Shown: positions 6,768 to 20,281 of the stretch, piece by piece
Numbering within the stretch: the first letter of the stretch is position 1
How the letters are laid out: each line of letters begins with the position of its first letter
Assembly: GCF_932526225.1 (NCBI RefSeq)
Contig: NC_064038.1
Coordinates: 370,001-434,000, forward strand
Direction: 5' to 3'
From: Nematostella vectensis
Lineage: Eukaryota > Cnidaria > Anthozoa > Actiniaria > Edwardsiidae
Length of the DNA: 64,000 nt
The notes under the pieces: generated by a model
What the model was told of the DNA's origin: nothing
The model's input: the letters and a program-made list of their open reading frames with translations, nothing else
Database searches by the model: none
Translations under genes and position numbers: made by a program

Positions 6768-8468
6768 CTGCACTTTGAAGCATATTCTATGTATGCTTCT
6801 TTGTACAAAATGTACCCCTCCTAATAGAACATTAAAGATCACATAACTTGTTTACTTCCTCGACTCTATGCTTTTTATTTTTGTTCTCTTACTAGGAAAA
6901 TATCGAATACAAATAATCAGTTAAGCTAGCAAGCTCATTTTGCTAGCTGTATATAATGCATATCAGGCCTGTATCTTCAGTATCCTGGATCAGGTAGACG
7001 AACCTATGTCACCCCACTTTTTTGATGAGTATTATAAAAAAAAATACTAAAAAACGTTATCTTGAACTGTGTAAAAAAAAAAACAAACAAAAAAAAACAT
7101 AGAAAAAAAAAAGGCCATTGGCCTGTGATCGAACCCGGCCTAAAGAACAAAACGGAAACCATACGTACGGATTACCCAATCGGTATTGCAGCACAAGGCT
7201 TTTACGGAAGGCTGTAAAGAACCCGAATGCCCCAAGCACCGATATTTCCGCCGAATATGCTGTACAACACTCTTGCAAGGTATTCCAACCCGCGCATTAA
7301 TGGGGAGGACAATAACCAGGATCCCAGGCCTGTAATACGGTTACGCCACGCACAGCTCGCTGAGATATGGGATGAAAAAAAATACAGGTCTATGTGGGCG
7401 TTTTGGGTCCCTTGGGGGATCGCTATTTCGGCGTGGCATCGTAACGCACGCGAGCGCATTGTCTTTTATTGTGTACAGAATGTCTCTGTCGTTTTTTGCT
7501 TTACTTTTACTTTTGCTTTATTTTTATTATTATTTTTTTGTCTTTTTATTTACAGTTCTTTGTACAGTATTTGACCATAGCTATGATAACAATTATTCAA
7601 AATTATTGTAACCAACTATTGTAACCTATTATCGTAAACCAACTTGACTGCAAAACACTATTAGGCATTTCTTTCATGTGACTGCAAAGTTGACATATCA
7701 ACATTTAAAGTGGCTTCACCCAACAAGGAATCATGGGGGACCATGAAAGCTCGGTGTCGCGGAAAATTTTCCTGCCCCATTTATCAGGAACATCTGTGCA
7801 GCCGATGCCATTAGTTGGATGGGGTGCACAGTTGCTTTGGGTATCGCCCTGAAGATGGCACAGTGACCACAAGATGTATCTGAATGAAACTGTATACTTA
7901 TTTCAAATTTTAAAAACATGTGAGTGTTACTTACTTAGTTACAGTAGTTCTTTTGAATATTATTATTTACGTGTATAATTTAGATGAGTAATAAATACTT
8001 CTTATTTGTCTCGTAGAGCTCGTATCGTTCCTCCTAAATAACAAACAAAATAATGTGTGTTATTATCTTGGTGCAAAGGAATCTACAGTAGTTTTGTAAT
8101 CAAATAATTGTTTTACTTTTAACACACTTGTTCTTTCAACCAGTTTGTTGGTCTCACAAATAGACTTTTAATAAACTGGTATCCCCCCCTCTCCACTCAA
8201 TAAAGGGTCAGCGTCATGGCATTGCGCATGTCTGGAGTCAGTGTTTATTGTAGGCTTTCAATTGTCTACACACAGTTGAACTTTAATAGTTGTCAATGCT
8301 TTGTTAAAATAATATTCGATATTTTACTGAATGTTTATTGACAGTTTGTGGGCATTTCCTTTGAATGCAAGTCTTCCACATGTACCAAAGGCTCATAGGT
8401 CAACATTAGAATTTGACTGAAATTCATTGTGTCCTGGCCGGAGAGCTATTGCAAAGCTCTTCATCACA
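6768..8468 (+). repeat. Repeat unit 5 (class B)
   Basis: Complete 1,701 bp unit, the longest ordinary one because of its A-tract. It carries all class B markers of unit 2 plus CACCCCAC, otherwise a class A marker. Private changes include CCGAATGCCCC, TTCCGCCGAAT and AAGCTCGGTG. Confidence 0.97.
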
Positions 8469-10154
8469 CTGCACTTTGAAGCATATTCTATGTATGCTTC
8501 TTTGTACAAAATGTACCCCTCCTAATAGAACATTAAAGATCACATAACTTGTTTATTTCCTCGACTCTATGCTTTTTATTTTTGTTCTCTTACTAGGAAA
8601 ATATCGAATACAAATAATCAGTTAAGCTAGCAAGCTCATTTTGCTAGCTGTATATAATGCATATCAGGCCTGTATCTTTAGTATCCTGGATCAGGTAGAC
8701 GAACCTATGTCACACCACTTTTTTTAAGAGTATTATAAAAAAAATATTAAAAACGTTATCTTGAACTGTGTAAAAAAAAAAAAACATAGAAAAAAAAAGG
8801 CCATTGGCCTGGGATCGAACCCGGCCTAAAGAACAAAACGGAAACCATACATACGGATTACCCAATCGGTATGGCAGCACAAGGCTTTTACGGAAGGCTG
8901 TAAAGAACCCGAAGGCCCCAAGCACCGATATTTCCGGCGAATATGCTGTACAACACTCTTGCAAGGTATTCCAATCCGCGCATTAATGGGGAGGACAATA
9001 ACCAGGATCCCAGGCCTGTAATACGGTTACGCCACGCACAGCTCGCTGAGATATGGGATGAAAAAAAATACAGGTCTATGTGGGCGTTTTGGGTCCCTTG
9101 GGGGCTCGCTATTTCGGCGTGGCATCGTAACGCACGCGAGCGCGTTGTTTTTTATTGTGTACAGAATGTCTCTGTCGTTTTTTGCTTTACTTTTAGTTTT
9201 GCTTTATTTTTATTATTATTTTTTTGTCTTTTTATTTACAGTTCTTTGTACAGTATTTGACCATAGCTATGATAACAATTATTCAAAATTATTGTAACCA
9301 ACTATTGTAACCAATTATCGTAAACCAACTTGACTGCAAAACACTATTAGGCATTTCTTTCATGTGACTGCAAAGTTGACATGTCAACATCTAGAGGGGC
9401 TTCACCCAACAAGGAATCATGGGGGACCATGAAAGCACGGTGTCGCGGAAAATTTTCCTGCCCCATTTATCAGGAACATCTGTGCAGCCGATGCCCTTAG
9501 TTGGATGGGGTGCACAGTTGCTTTGGGTATCGCCCTGAAGATGGCACAGTGACCACAAGATGTATCTGAATGAAACTGTATACTTATTTCAAATTTTAAA
9601 TACATGTGAGTGTTACTTACTTAGTTACAGTAGTTCTTTTGTATATTATTATTTACGTGTATAATTTAGATGAGTAATAAATACTTCTTATTTGTCTCGT
9701 AGAGCTCGTATCGTTCCTCCTAAATAACAAACAAAATAATGTGTGTTATTATCTTGGTGCAAAGGAATCTACAGTAGTTTTGTAATCAAATAATTGTTTT
9801 ACTATTAACACACTTGTCCTTTCAACCAGTTTGTTGGTCTCACAAATAGACTTTTAATAAACTGGTATCCCCCCCTCTCCATTCAATAAAGGGTCAGCGT
9901 CATGGCATTGCGCATGTCTGGAGTCAGTGTTTATTGTAGGCTTTCAATTGTCTACACACAGTTGAACTTTAATAGTTGTCAATGCTTTGTTAAAATAATA
10001 TTCGATATTTTACTCAATGTTTATTGACAGTTTGTGGGCATTTCCTTTGAATGCAAGTCTTCCACATGTACCAAAGGCTCATAGGTCAACATTAGAATTT
10101 GACTGAAATTCATTGTGTCCTGGCCGGAGAGCTATTGCAAAGCTCTTCATCACA
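8469..10154 (+). repeat. Repeat unit 6
   Basis: Complete 1,686 bp unit with many private changes: GTTTATTTCC, CTTTTTTTAAGAG, CCAATCCGCG, GCGCGTTGTTTTTTATT, TTAAATACATG and CTTGTCCTTTC. It carries ACTCAATG near 10012, a marker otherwise seen in units 27-29, 32 and 35. It separates the second A-B pair from the second class C unit. Confidence 0.97.
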
Positions 10155-11841
10155 CTGCACTTCGAAGCATATTCTATGTATGCTTCTTTGTACAAAATGT
10201 ACCCCTCCTAATAGAACATTAAAGATCACATAACTTGTTTACTTCCTCGACTCTATGCTTTTTATTTTTGTTCTCTTACTAGGAAAATATCGAATACAAA
10301 TAATCAGTTAAGCTAGCAAGCTCATTTTGCTAGCTGTATATAATGCATATCAGGCCTGTATCTTTAGTATCCTGGATCAGGTAGACGAACCTATGTCACA
10401 CCACTTTTTTGATGAGTATTATAAAAAAAATACTAAAAATCGTTATCTTGAACTGTGTAAAAAAAAAAAAACATAGAAAAAAAAAGGCCATTGGCCTGGG
10501 ATCGAACCCGGTCTAAAGAACAAAACGGAAACCATACATACGGATTACCCAATCGGTATGGCAGCACAAGGCTTTTACGGAAGGCTGTAAAGAACCCGAA
10601 GGCCCCAAGCACCGATATTTCCGGCGAATATGCTGTACAACACTCTTGCAAGGTATTCCAACCCGCGCATTAATGGGGAGGACAATAACCAGGATCCCAG
10701 GCCTGTAATACGGTTACGCCACGCACAGCTCGCTGAGATATGGGATGAAAAAAAATACAGGTCTATGTGGGCGTTTTGGGTCCCTTGGGGGCTCGCTATT
10801 TCGGCGTGGCATCGTAGCGCACGCGAGCGCATTGTCTTTTATTGTGTACAGAATGTCTCTGTCGTTTTTTGCTTTACTTTTAGTTTTGCTTTATTTTTAT
10901 TATTATTTTTTTGTCTTTTTATTTACAGTTCTTTGTACAGTATTTGACCATAGCTATGATAACAATTATTCAAAATTATTGTAACCAACTATTGTAACCA
11001 ATTATCGTAAACCAACTTGACTGCAAAACACTATTAGGCATTTCTTTCATGTGACTGCAAAGTTGACATGTCAACATCTAGAGGGGCTTCACCCAACAAG
11101 GAATCATGGGGGACCATGAAAGCACGGTGTCGCGGAAAATTTTCCTGCCCCATTTATCAGGAACATCTGTGCAGCCGATGCCCTTAGTTGGATGGGGTGC
11201 ACAGTTGCTTTGGGTATCGCCCTGAAGATGGCACAGTGACCACAAGATGTATCTGAATGAAACTGTATACTTATTTCAAATTTTAAAAACATGTGAGTGT
11301 TACTTACTTAGTTACAGTAGTTCTTTTGAATATTATTATTTACGTGTATAATTTAGATGAGTAATAAATACTTCTTATTTGTCTCGTAGAGCTCGTATCG
11401 TTCCTCCTAAATAACAAACAAAATAATGTGTGTTATTATCTTGGTGCAAAGGAATCTACAGTAGTTTTGTAATCAAATAATTGTTTTACTATTAACACAC
11501 TTGTTCTTTCAACCAGTTTTTTGGTCTCACAAATAGACTTTTAATAAACTGGTATCCCCCCCTCTCCACTCAATAAAGGGTCAGCGTCATGGCATTGCGC
11601 ATGTCTGGAGTCAGTGTTTATTGTAGGCTTTCAATTGTCTACACACAGTTGAACTTTAATAGTTGTCAATGCTTTGTTAAAATAATATTCGATATTTTAC
11701 TGAATGTTTATTGACAGTTTGTGGGCATTTCCTTTGAATGCAAGTCTTCCACATGTACCAAAGGCTCATAGGTCAACATTAGAATTTGACTGAAATTCAT
11801 TGTGTCCTGGCCGGAGAGCTATTGCAAAGCTCTTCATCACA
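10155..11841 (+). repeat. Repeat unit 7 (class C)
   Basis: Complete 1,687 bp unit with the class C markers CCGGTCTAAAG and CATCGTAGCGCAC, 6,765 bases after unit 3. Private changes include CTTCGAAG at the first hairpin and CCAGTTTTTTGG in the composite hairpin. It shares CTAAAAATCG with unit 8. Confidence 0.97.
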
Positions 11842-13522
11842 CTGCACTTTGAAGCATATTCTATGTATGCTTCTTTGTACAAAATGTACCCCTCCTAATA
11901 GAACATTAAAGATCACATAACTTGTTTACTTCCTCGACTCTATGCTTTTTATTTTTGTTCTCTTACTAGGAAAATATCGAATACAAATAATCAGTTAAGC
12001 TAGCAAGCTCATTTTGCTAGCTGTATATAATGCATATCAGGCCTGTATCTTTAGTATCCTGGATCAGGTAGACGAACCTATGTCACACCACTTTTTTGAT
12101 GAGTATTATAAAAAAAATACTAAAAATCGTTATCTTGAACTGTGTAAAGAAAACATAGAAAAAAAAGGCCATTGGCCTGGGATCGAACCCGGCCTAAAGA
12201 ACAAAACGGACACCATACATACGGATTACCCAATCGGTATGGCAGCACAAGGCTTTTACGGAAGGCTGTAAAGAACCCGAAGGCCCCAAGCACCGATATT
12301 TCCGGCGAATATGCTGTACAACACTCTTGCAAGGTATTCCAACCCGCGCATTAATGGGGAGGACAATAACCAGGATCCCAGGCCTGTAATACGGTTACGC
12401 CACGCACAGCTTGCTGAGATATGGGATGAAAAAAAATACAGATCTATGTGGGCGTTTTGGGTCCCTTGGGGGCTCGCTATTTCGGCGTGGCATCGTAACG
12501 CACGCGAGCGCATTGTCTTTTATTGTGTACAGAATTTCTCTGTCGTTTTTTGCTTTACTTTTAGTTTTGCTTTATTTTTATTATTATTTTTTTGTCTTTT
12601 TATTTACAGTTCTTTGTACAGTATTTGACCATAGCTATGATAACAATTATTCAAAATTATTGTAACCAACTATTGTAACCAATTATCGTAAACCAACTTG
12701 ACTGCAAAACACTATTAGGCATTTCTTTCATGTGACTGCAAAGTTGAAATGTCAACATCTAGAGGGGCTTCACCCAACAAGGAATCATGGGGGACCATGA
12801 AAGCACGGTGTCGCGGAAAATTTTCCTGCCCCATTTATCAGGAACATCTGTGCAGCCGATGCCCTTAGTTGGATGGGGTGCACAGTTGCTTTGGGTATCG
12901 CCCTGAAGATGGCACAGTGACCACAAGATGTATCTGAATGAAACTGTATACTTATTTCAAATTTTAAAAACATGTGAGTGTTACTTACTTAGTTACAGTA
13001 GTTCTTTTGAATATTATTATTTACGTGTATAATTTAGATGAGTAATAAATACTTCTTATTTGTCTCGTAGAGCTCGTATCGTTCCTCCTAAATAACAAAC
13101 AAAATAATGTGTGTTATTATCTTGGTGCAAAGGAATCTACAGTAGTTTTGTAATCAAATAATTGTTTTACTATTAACACACTTGTTCTTTCAACCAGTTT
13201 GTTGGTCTCACAAATAGACTTTTAATAAACTGGTATCCCCCCCTCTCCACTCAATAAAGGGTCAGCGTCATGGCATTGCGCATGTCTGGAGTCAGTGTTT
13301 ATTGTAGGCTTTCAATTGTCTACACACAGTTGAACTTTAATAGTTGTCAATGCTTTGTTAAAATAATATTCGATATTTTACTGAATGTTTATTGACAGTT
13401 TGTTTGCATTTCCTTTGAATGCAAGTCTTCCACATGTACCAAAGTCTCATAGGTCAACATTAGAATTTGACTGAAATTCATTGTGTCCTGGCCGGAGAGC
13501 TATTGCAAAGCTCTTCATCACA
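11842..13522 (+). repeat. Repeat unit 8 (class H-like A-tract)
   Basis: Complete 1,681 bp unit. Its A-tract is short (GTGTAAAGAAAACATAG), as in units 16 and 21. Private changes include ACGGACACCAT, CAGCTTGCTG, AGAATTTCTC, a broken palindrome (GTTGAAATGTC) and AGTTTGTTTGC. Confidence 0.97.
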
Positions 13523-15213
13523 CTGCACTTTGAAGCATATTCTATGTATGCTTCTTTGTACAAAATGTACCCCTCCAAATAGAACATTAAAGATCACATA
13601 ACTTGTTTACTTTCTCGACTCTATGCTTTTTATTTTTGTTCTCTTACTAGGAAAATATCGAATACAAATAATCAGTTAAGCTAGCAAGCTCATTTTGCTA
13701 GCTGTATATTATGCATATCATGCCTGTATCTTTAGTATCCTGGATCAGGTAGACGAACCTATGTCACACCACTTTTTTGATGAGTATTATAAAAAAAAAT
13801 ACTAAAAAACGTTATCTTGAACTGTGTAAAAAAAAAAAAGAAACATAGAAAATAAAAGGCCATTGGCCTGGGATCGAACCCGGCCTAAAGAACAAAACGG
13901 AAACCATACATACGGATTACCCAATCGGTATGGCAGCACAAGGCTTTTACGGAAGGCTGTAAAGAACCCGAAGGCCTCAAGCACCGATATTTCCGGCGAA
14001 TATGCTGTACAACACTCTTGCAAGGTATTCCAACCCGCGCATTAATGGGGAGGACAATAACCAGGATCCCAGGCCTGTAATACGGTTACGCCACGCACAG
14101 CTCGCTGAGATATGGGATGAAAAAAATACAGGTCTATGTGGGCGTTTTGGGTCACTTGGGGGCTCGCTATTTCGGCGTGGCATCGTAACGCACGCGAGCG
14201 CATTGTCTTTTATTGTGTAGAGAATGTCTCTGTCGTTTTTTGCTTTACTTTTAGTTTTGCTTTATTTTTATTTTTATTTTTTTGTCTTTTTATTTACAGT
14301 TCTTTGTACAGTATTTGACCATAGCTATGATAACAATTATTCAAAATTATTGTAACCAACTATTGTAACCAATTATCGTAAACCAACTTGACTGCAAAAC
14401 ACTATTAGGCATTTCTTTCATGTGACTGCAAAGTTGACATGTCAACATCTAGAGGGGCTTCACCCAACAAGGAATCATGGGGGACCATGAAAGCACGGTG
14501 TCGCGAAAAATTTTCCAGCCCCATTTTTCAGGAACATCTGTGCAGCCGATGCCCTTAGTTGGATGGGGTGCACAGTTGCTTTGGGTATCGCCCTGAAGAT
14601 GGCACAGTGACCCTTTATGTATCTGAATTAAACTGTATACTTATTTCAAATTTTAAAAACATGTGAGTTTTACTTACTTAGTTACAGTAGTTCTTTTGAA
14701 TATTATTATTTACGTGTATAATTTGGATGAGTAATAAATACTTCTTATTTGTCTCGTAGAGCTCGTATCGTTCATCCTAAATAACAAAAAAAATAATGTG
14801 TGTTATTATCTTGGTGCAAAGGAATCTACAGTAGTTTTGTAATCAAATAATTGTTTTACTATTAACACACTTGTTCTTTCAACCAGTTCGTTGGTCTCAC
14901 AAATAGACTTTTAATAAACTGGTATCCCCCCCCCTCTCCACTCAATAAAGGGTCAGCGTCATGGCACTGCGCATGTCTGGAGTCAGTGTTTATTGTAGGC
15001 TTTTAATTGTCTACACACAGTTGAACTTTAATAGTTGTCAATGCTTTGTTAAAATAATATTCGATATTTTACTGAATGTTTATTGACAGTTTGTGGGCAT
15101 TTCCTTTGAATGCAAGTCTTCCACATGTACCAAAGGCTCATAGGTCAACATTAGAATTTGACTGAAATTCATTGTGTCCTGGCCGGAGAGCTATTGCAAA
15201 GCTCTTCATCACA
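13523..15213 (+). repeat. Repeat unit 9 (most diverged unit)
   Basis: Complete 1,691 bp unit with by far the most private changes, including CTCCAAATAG, ATATTATGCATATCATGCC, GGCCTCAAGC, GGGTCACTTGG, TGTGTAGAGAA, TTTTCCAGCCCC, GTGACCCTTTATG, CCAGTTCGTTGG and a 9-C tract. It is the only complete unit that lost the otherwise persistent 62-codon minus-strand ORF. Confidence 0.97.
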
Positions 15214-16899
15214 CTGCACTTTGAAGCATATTCTATGTATGCTTCTTTGTACAAAATGTACCCCTCCTAATAGAACATTAAAGATCACATAACTTGTTTA
15301 CTTCCTCGACTCTATGCTTTTTAATTTTTGTTCTCTTACTAGGAAAATATCGAATACAAATAATCAGTTAAGCTAGCAAGCTCATTTTGCTAGCTGTATA
15401 TAATGCATATCAGGCCTGTATCTTTAGTATCCTGGATCAGGTAGACGAACCTATGTCACACCACTTTTTTGATGAGTATTATAAAAAAAATACTAAAAAA
15501 CGTTATCTTGAACTGTGTAAAAAAAAAAAAACATAGAAAAAAAAAAGGCCATTGGCCTGGGATCGAACCCGGCCTAAAGAACAAAACGGAAACCATACAT
15601 ACGGATTACCCAATCGGTATGGCAGCACAAGGCTTTTACGGAAGGCTGTAAAGAACCCGAAGGCCCCAAGCACCGATATTTCCGGCGAATATGCTGTACA
15701 ACACTCTTGCAAGGTATTCCAACCCGCGAATTAATGGGGAGGACATTAACTAGGATCCCAGGCCTGTAATACGGTTACGCCACGCACAGCTCGCTGAGAT
15801 ATGGGATGAAAAAAAATACAGGTCTATGTGGGCGTTTTAGGTCCCTTGGGGGCTCGCTATTTCGGCGTGGCATCGTAACGCACGCGAGCGCATTGTCTTT
15901 TATTGTGTACAGAATGTCTCTGTCGTTTTTTGCTTTACTTTTAGTTTTGCTTTATTTTTATTATTTTTTTGTCTTTTTATTTACAGTTCTTTGTACAGTA
16001 TTTGACCATAGCTATGATAACAATTATTCAAAATTATTGTAACCAACTATTGTAACCAATTATCGTAAACCAACTTGACTGCAAAACACTATTAGGCATT
16101 TCTTTCATGTGACTGCAAAGTTGACATGTCAACATCTAGAGGGGCTTCACCCAACAAGGAATCATGGGGGACCATGAAAGCACGGTGTCGCGGAAAATTT
16201 TCCTGCCCCATTTATCAGGAACATCTGTGCAGCCGATGCCCTTAGTTGGATGGGGTGCACAGTTGCTTTGGGTATCGCCCTGAAGATGGCACAGTGACCA
16301 CAAGATGTATCTGAATGAAACTGTATACTTATTTCAAATTTTAAAAACATGTGAGTGTTACTTACTTAGTTACAGTAGTTCTTTTGAATATTATTATTTA
16401 CGTGTATAATTTAGATGAGTAATAAATACTTCTTATTTGTCTCGTAGAGCTCGTATCGTTCCTCCTAAATAACAAACAAAATAATGTGTGTTATTATCTT
16501 GGTGCAAAGGAATCTACAGTAGTTTTGTAATCAAATAATTGTTTTACTATTAACACACTTGTTCTTTCAACCAGTTTGTTGGTCTCACAAATAGACTTTT
16601 AATAAACTGGTATCCCCCCCTCTCCACTCAATAAAGGGTCAGCGTCATGGCATTGCGCATGTCTGGAGTCAGTGTTTATTGTAGGCTTTCAATTGTCTAC
16701 ACACAGCTGAACTTTAGTAGTTGTCAATGCTTTGTTAAAATAATATTCGATATTTTACTGAATGTCTATTGACAGTTTGTGGGCATTTATTTTGAATGCA
16801 AGTCTTCCACATGTACCAAAGGCTCATAGGTCAACATTAGAATTTGACTGAAATTCATTGTGTCCTGGCCGGAGAGCTATTGCAAAGCTCTTCATCACA
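15214..16899 (+). repeat. Repeat unit 10 (class E)
   Basis: Complete 1,686 bp unit. It carries GCGAATTAATGG, GACATTAAC and GCGTTTTAGG in the GC-rich core, a set found again only in units 34 and 35 more than 41 kb away. Private changes include TTAACTAGGATC, ACAGCTGAACTTTAGTAG and GAATGTCTATT. Confidence 0.97.
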
Positions 16900-18591
16900 C
16901 AGCACTTTGAAGCATATTCTATGTATGCTTCTTTGTACAAAATGTTCACCTCCTAATAGAACATTAAAGATCACATAACTTGTTTACTTCCTCGACTCTA
17001 TGCTTTTTATTTTTGTTCTCTTAGTAGGAAAATATCGAATACAAATAATCAGTTAAGCTAGCAAGCTCATTTTGCTAGCTGTATATAATGCATATCAGGC
17101 CTGTATCTTTAGTATCCTGGATCAGGTAGACGAACCTATGTCACACCACTTTTTAGATAAGTATTATAAAAAAAATACTAAATAATGTTATCTTGAACTG
17201 TGTAAAAAAAAAAAAAACATAGAAAAAAAAAAAGGCCATTGGCCTGGGATCGAACCCGGCCTAAAGAACAAAACGGAAACCATACATACGGATTACTCAA
17301 TCGGTATGGCAGCACAAGGCTTTTACGGAAGGCTGTAAAGAACCCGAAGGCCCCAAGCACCGATATTTCCGGCGAATATGCTGTACAACACTCTTGCAAG
17401 GTATTCCAACCCGCGCATTAATGGGGAGGACAATAACCAGGATTCCAGGCCTGTAATACGGTTACGCCACGCACAGCTCGCTGAGATATGGGATGAAAAA
17501 AAATACAGGTCTATGTGGGCGTTTTGGGTCCCTTGGGGGCTCGCTATTTCGGCGTGGCATCGTAACGCACGCGAGCGCATTGTCTTTTATTGTGTACAGA
17601 ATGTCTCTGTCGTTTTTTGCTTTACTTTTAGTTTTGCTTTATTTTTATTTTTATTTTTTTGTCTTTTTATTTACAGTTCTTTGTACAGTATTTGACCATA
17701 GCTATGATAACAATTATTCAAAATTATTGTAACCAACTATTGTAACCAATTATCGTAAACCAACTTGACTGCAAAACACTATTAGGCATTTCTTTCATGT
17801 GACTGCAAAGTTGACATGTCAACATCTAGAGGGGCTTCACCCAACAAGGAATCATGGGGGACCATGAAAGCACGGTGTCGCGGAAAATTTTCCTGCCCCA
17901 TTTATCAGGAACATCTGTGCAGCCGATGCCCTTAGTTGGATGGGGTGCACAGTTGCTTTGGGTATCGCCCTGAAGATGGCACAGTGACCACAAGATGTAT
18001 CTGAATGAAACTGTATACTTATTTCAAATTTTAAAAACATGTGAGTGTTACTTACTTAGTTACAGTAGTTCTTTTGAATATTATTATTTACGTGTATAAT
18101 TTAGATGAGTAATAAATACTTCTTATTTGTCTCGTAGAGCTCGTATCGTTCCTCCTAAATAACAAACAAAATAATGTGTGTTATTATCTTTGTGCAAAGG
18201 AATCTACAGTAGTTTTGTAATCAAATAATTGTTTTACTATTAACACACTTGTTCTTTCAACCAGTTTGTTGGTCTCACAAATAGACTTTTAATAAACTGG
18301 TATCCCCCCACCTCTCCACTCAATAAAGGGTCAGCGTCATGGCATTGCGCATGTCTGGAGTCAGTGTTTATTGTAGGCTTTCAATTGTCTACACACAGTT
18401 GAACTTTAATAGTTGTCAATGCTTTGTTAAAATAATATTCGATATTTTACTGAATGTTTATTGACAGTTTGTGGGCATTTCCTTTGAATGCAAGTCTTCC
18501 ACATGTACCAAAGGCTCATAGGTCAACATTAGAATTTGACTGAAATTCATTGTGTCCTGGCCGGAGAGCTATTGCAAAGCTCTTCATCACA
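16900..18591 (+). repeat. Repeat unit 11 (class F)
   Basis: Complete 1,692 bp unit, paired with unit 12 by ATTACTCAATCGG, GGATTCCAGG, TTTATTTTTATTTTTTT, ATCTTTGTGC and CCCCCCACC. Private changes at its 5' end include CACAGCACTTT, ATGTTCACC, CTTAGTAGG and TAAATAATG. Confidence 0.97.
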
Positions 18592-20281
18592 CTGCACTTT
18601 GAAGCATATTCTATGTATGCTTCTTTGTACAAAATGTACCCCTCCTAATAGAACATTAAAGATCACATAACTTGTTTACTTCCTCGACTCTATGGTTTTT
18701 ATTTTTGTTCTCTTACTAGGAAAATATCGAATACAAATAATCAGTTAAGCTAGCAAGCTCATTTTGCTAGCTGTATATAATGCATATCAGGCCTGTATCT
18801 TTAGTATCCTGGATCAGGTAGACGAACCTATGTCACACCACTTTTTTGATGAGTATTATAAAAAAAAATACTAAAAAACGTTATCTTGAACTGTGTAAAA
18901 AAAAAAAACATAGAAAAAAAAAAGGCCATTGGCCTGGGATCGAACCCGGCCTAAAGAACAAAACGGAAACCATACATACGGATTACTCAATCGGTATGGC
19001 AGCACAAGGCTTTTACGGAAGGCTGTAAAGAACCCGAAGGCCCCAAGCACCGATATTTCCGGCGAATATGCTGTACAACACTCTTGCAAGGTATTCCAAC
19101 CCGCGCATTAATGGGGAGGACAATAACCAGGATTCCAGGCCTGTAATACGGTTACGCCACGCACAGCTCGCTGAGATATGGGATGAAAAAAAATACAGGT
19201 CTATGTGGGCGTTTTGGGTCCCTTGGGGGCTCGCTATTTCGGCGTGGCATCGTAACGCACGCGAGCGCATTGTCTTTTATTGTGTACAGAATGTCTCTGT
19301 CGTTTTTTGCTTTACTTTTAGTTTTGCTTTATTTTTATTTTTATTTTTTTGTCTTTTTATTTACAGTTCTTTGTACAGTATTTGACCATAGCTATGATAA
19401 CAATTATTCAAAATTATTGTAACCAACTATTGTAACCAATTATCGTAAACCAACTTGACTGCAAAACACTATTAGGCATTTCTTTCATGTGACTGCAAAG
19501 TTGACATGTCAACATCTAGAGGGGCTTCACCCAACAAGGAATCATGGGGGACCATGAAAGCACGGTGTCGCGGAAAATTTTCCTGCCCCATTTATTAGGA
19601 ACATCTGTGCAGCCGATGCCCTTAGTTGGATGGGGTGCACAGTTGCTTTGGGTATCGCCCTGAAGATGGCACAGTGACCACAAGATGTATCTGAATGAAA
19701 CTGTATACTTATTTCAAATTTTAAAAACATGTGAGTGTTACTTACTTAGTTACAGTAGTTCTTTTGAATATTATTATTTACGTGTATAATTTAGATGAGT
19801 AATAAATACTTCTTATTTGTCTCGTAGAGCTCGTATCGTTCCTCCTAAATAACAAACAAAATAATGTGTGTTATTATCTTTGTGCAAAGGAATCTACAGT
19901 AGTTTTGTAATCAAATAATTGTTTTACTATTAACACACTTGTTCTTTCAACCAGTTTGTTGGTCTCACAAATAGACTTTTAATAAACTGGTATCCCCCCA
20001 CCTCTCCACTCAATAAAGGGTCAGCGTCATGGCATTGCGCATGTCTGGAGTCAGTGTTTATTGTAGGCTTTCAATTGTCTACACACAGTTGAACTTTAAT
20101 AGTTGTCAATGCTTTGTTAAAATAATATTCGATATTTTACTGAATGTTTATTGACAGTTTGTGGGCATTTCCTTTGAATGCAAGTCTTCCACATGTACCA
20201 AAGGCTCATAGGTCAACATTAGAATTTGACTGAAATTCATTGTGTCCTGGCCGGAGAGCTATTGCAAAGCTCTTCATCACA
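18592..20281 (+). repeat. Repeat unit 12 (class F)
   Basis: Complete 1,690 bp unit nearly identical to unit 11 outside that unit's private 5' changes. It differs by CTATGGTTTTT and TTTATTAGG. The pair looks like a recent single-unit duplication. Confidence 0.97.
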
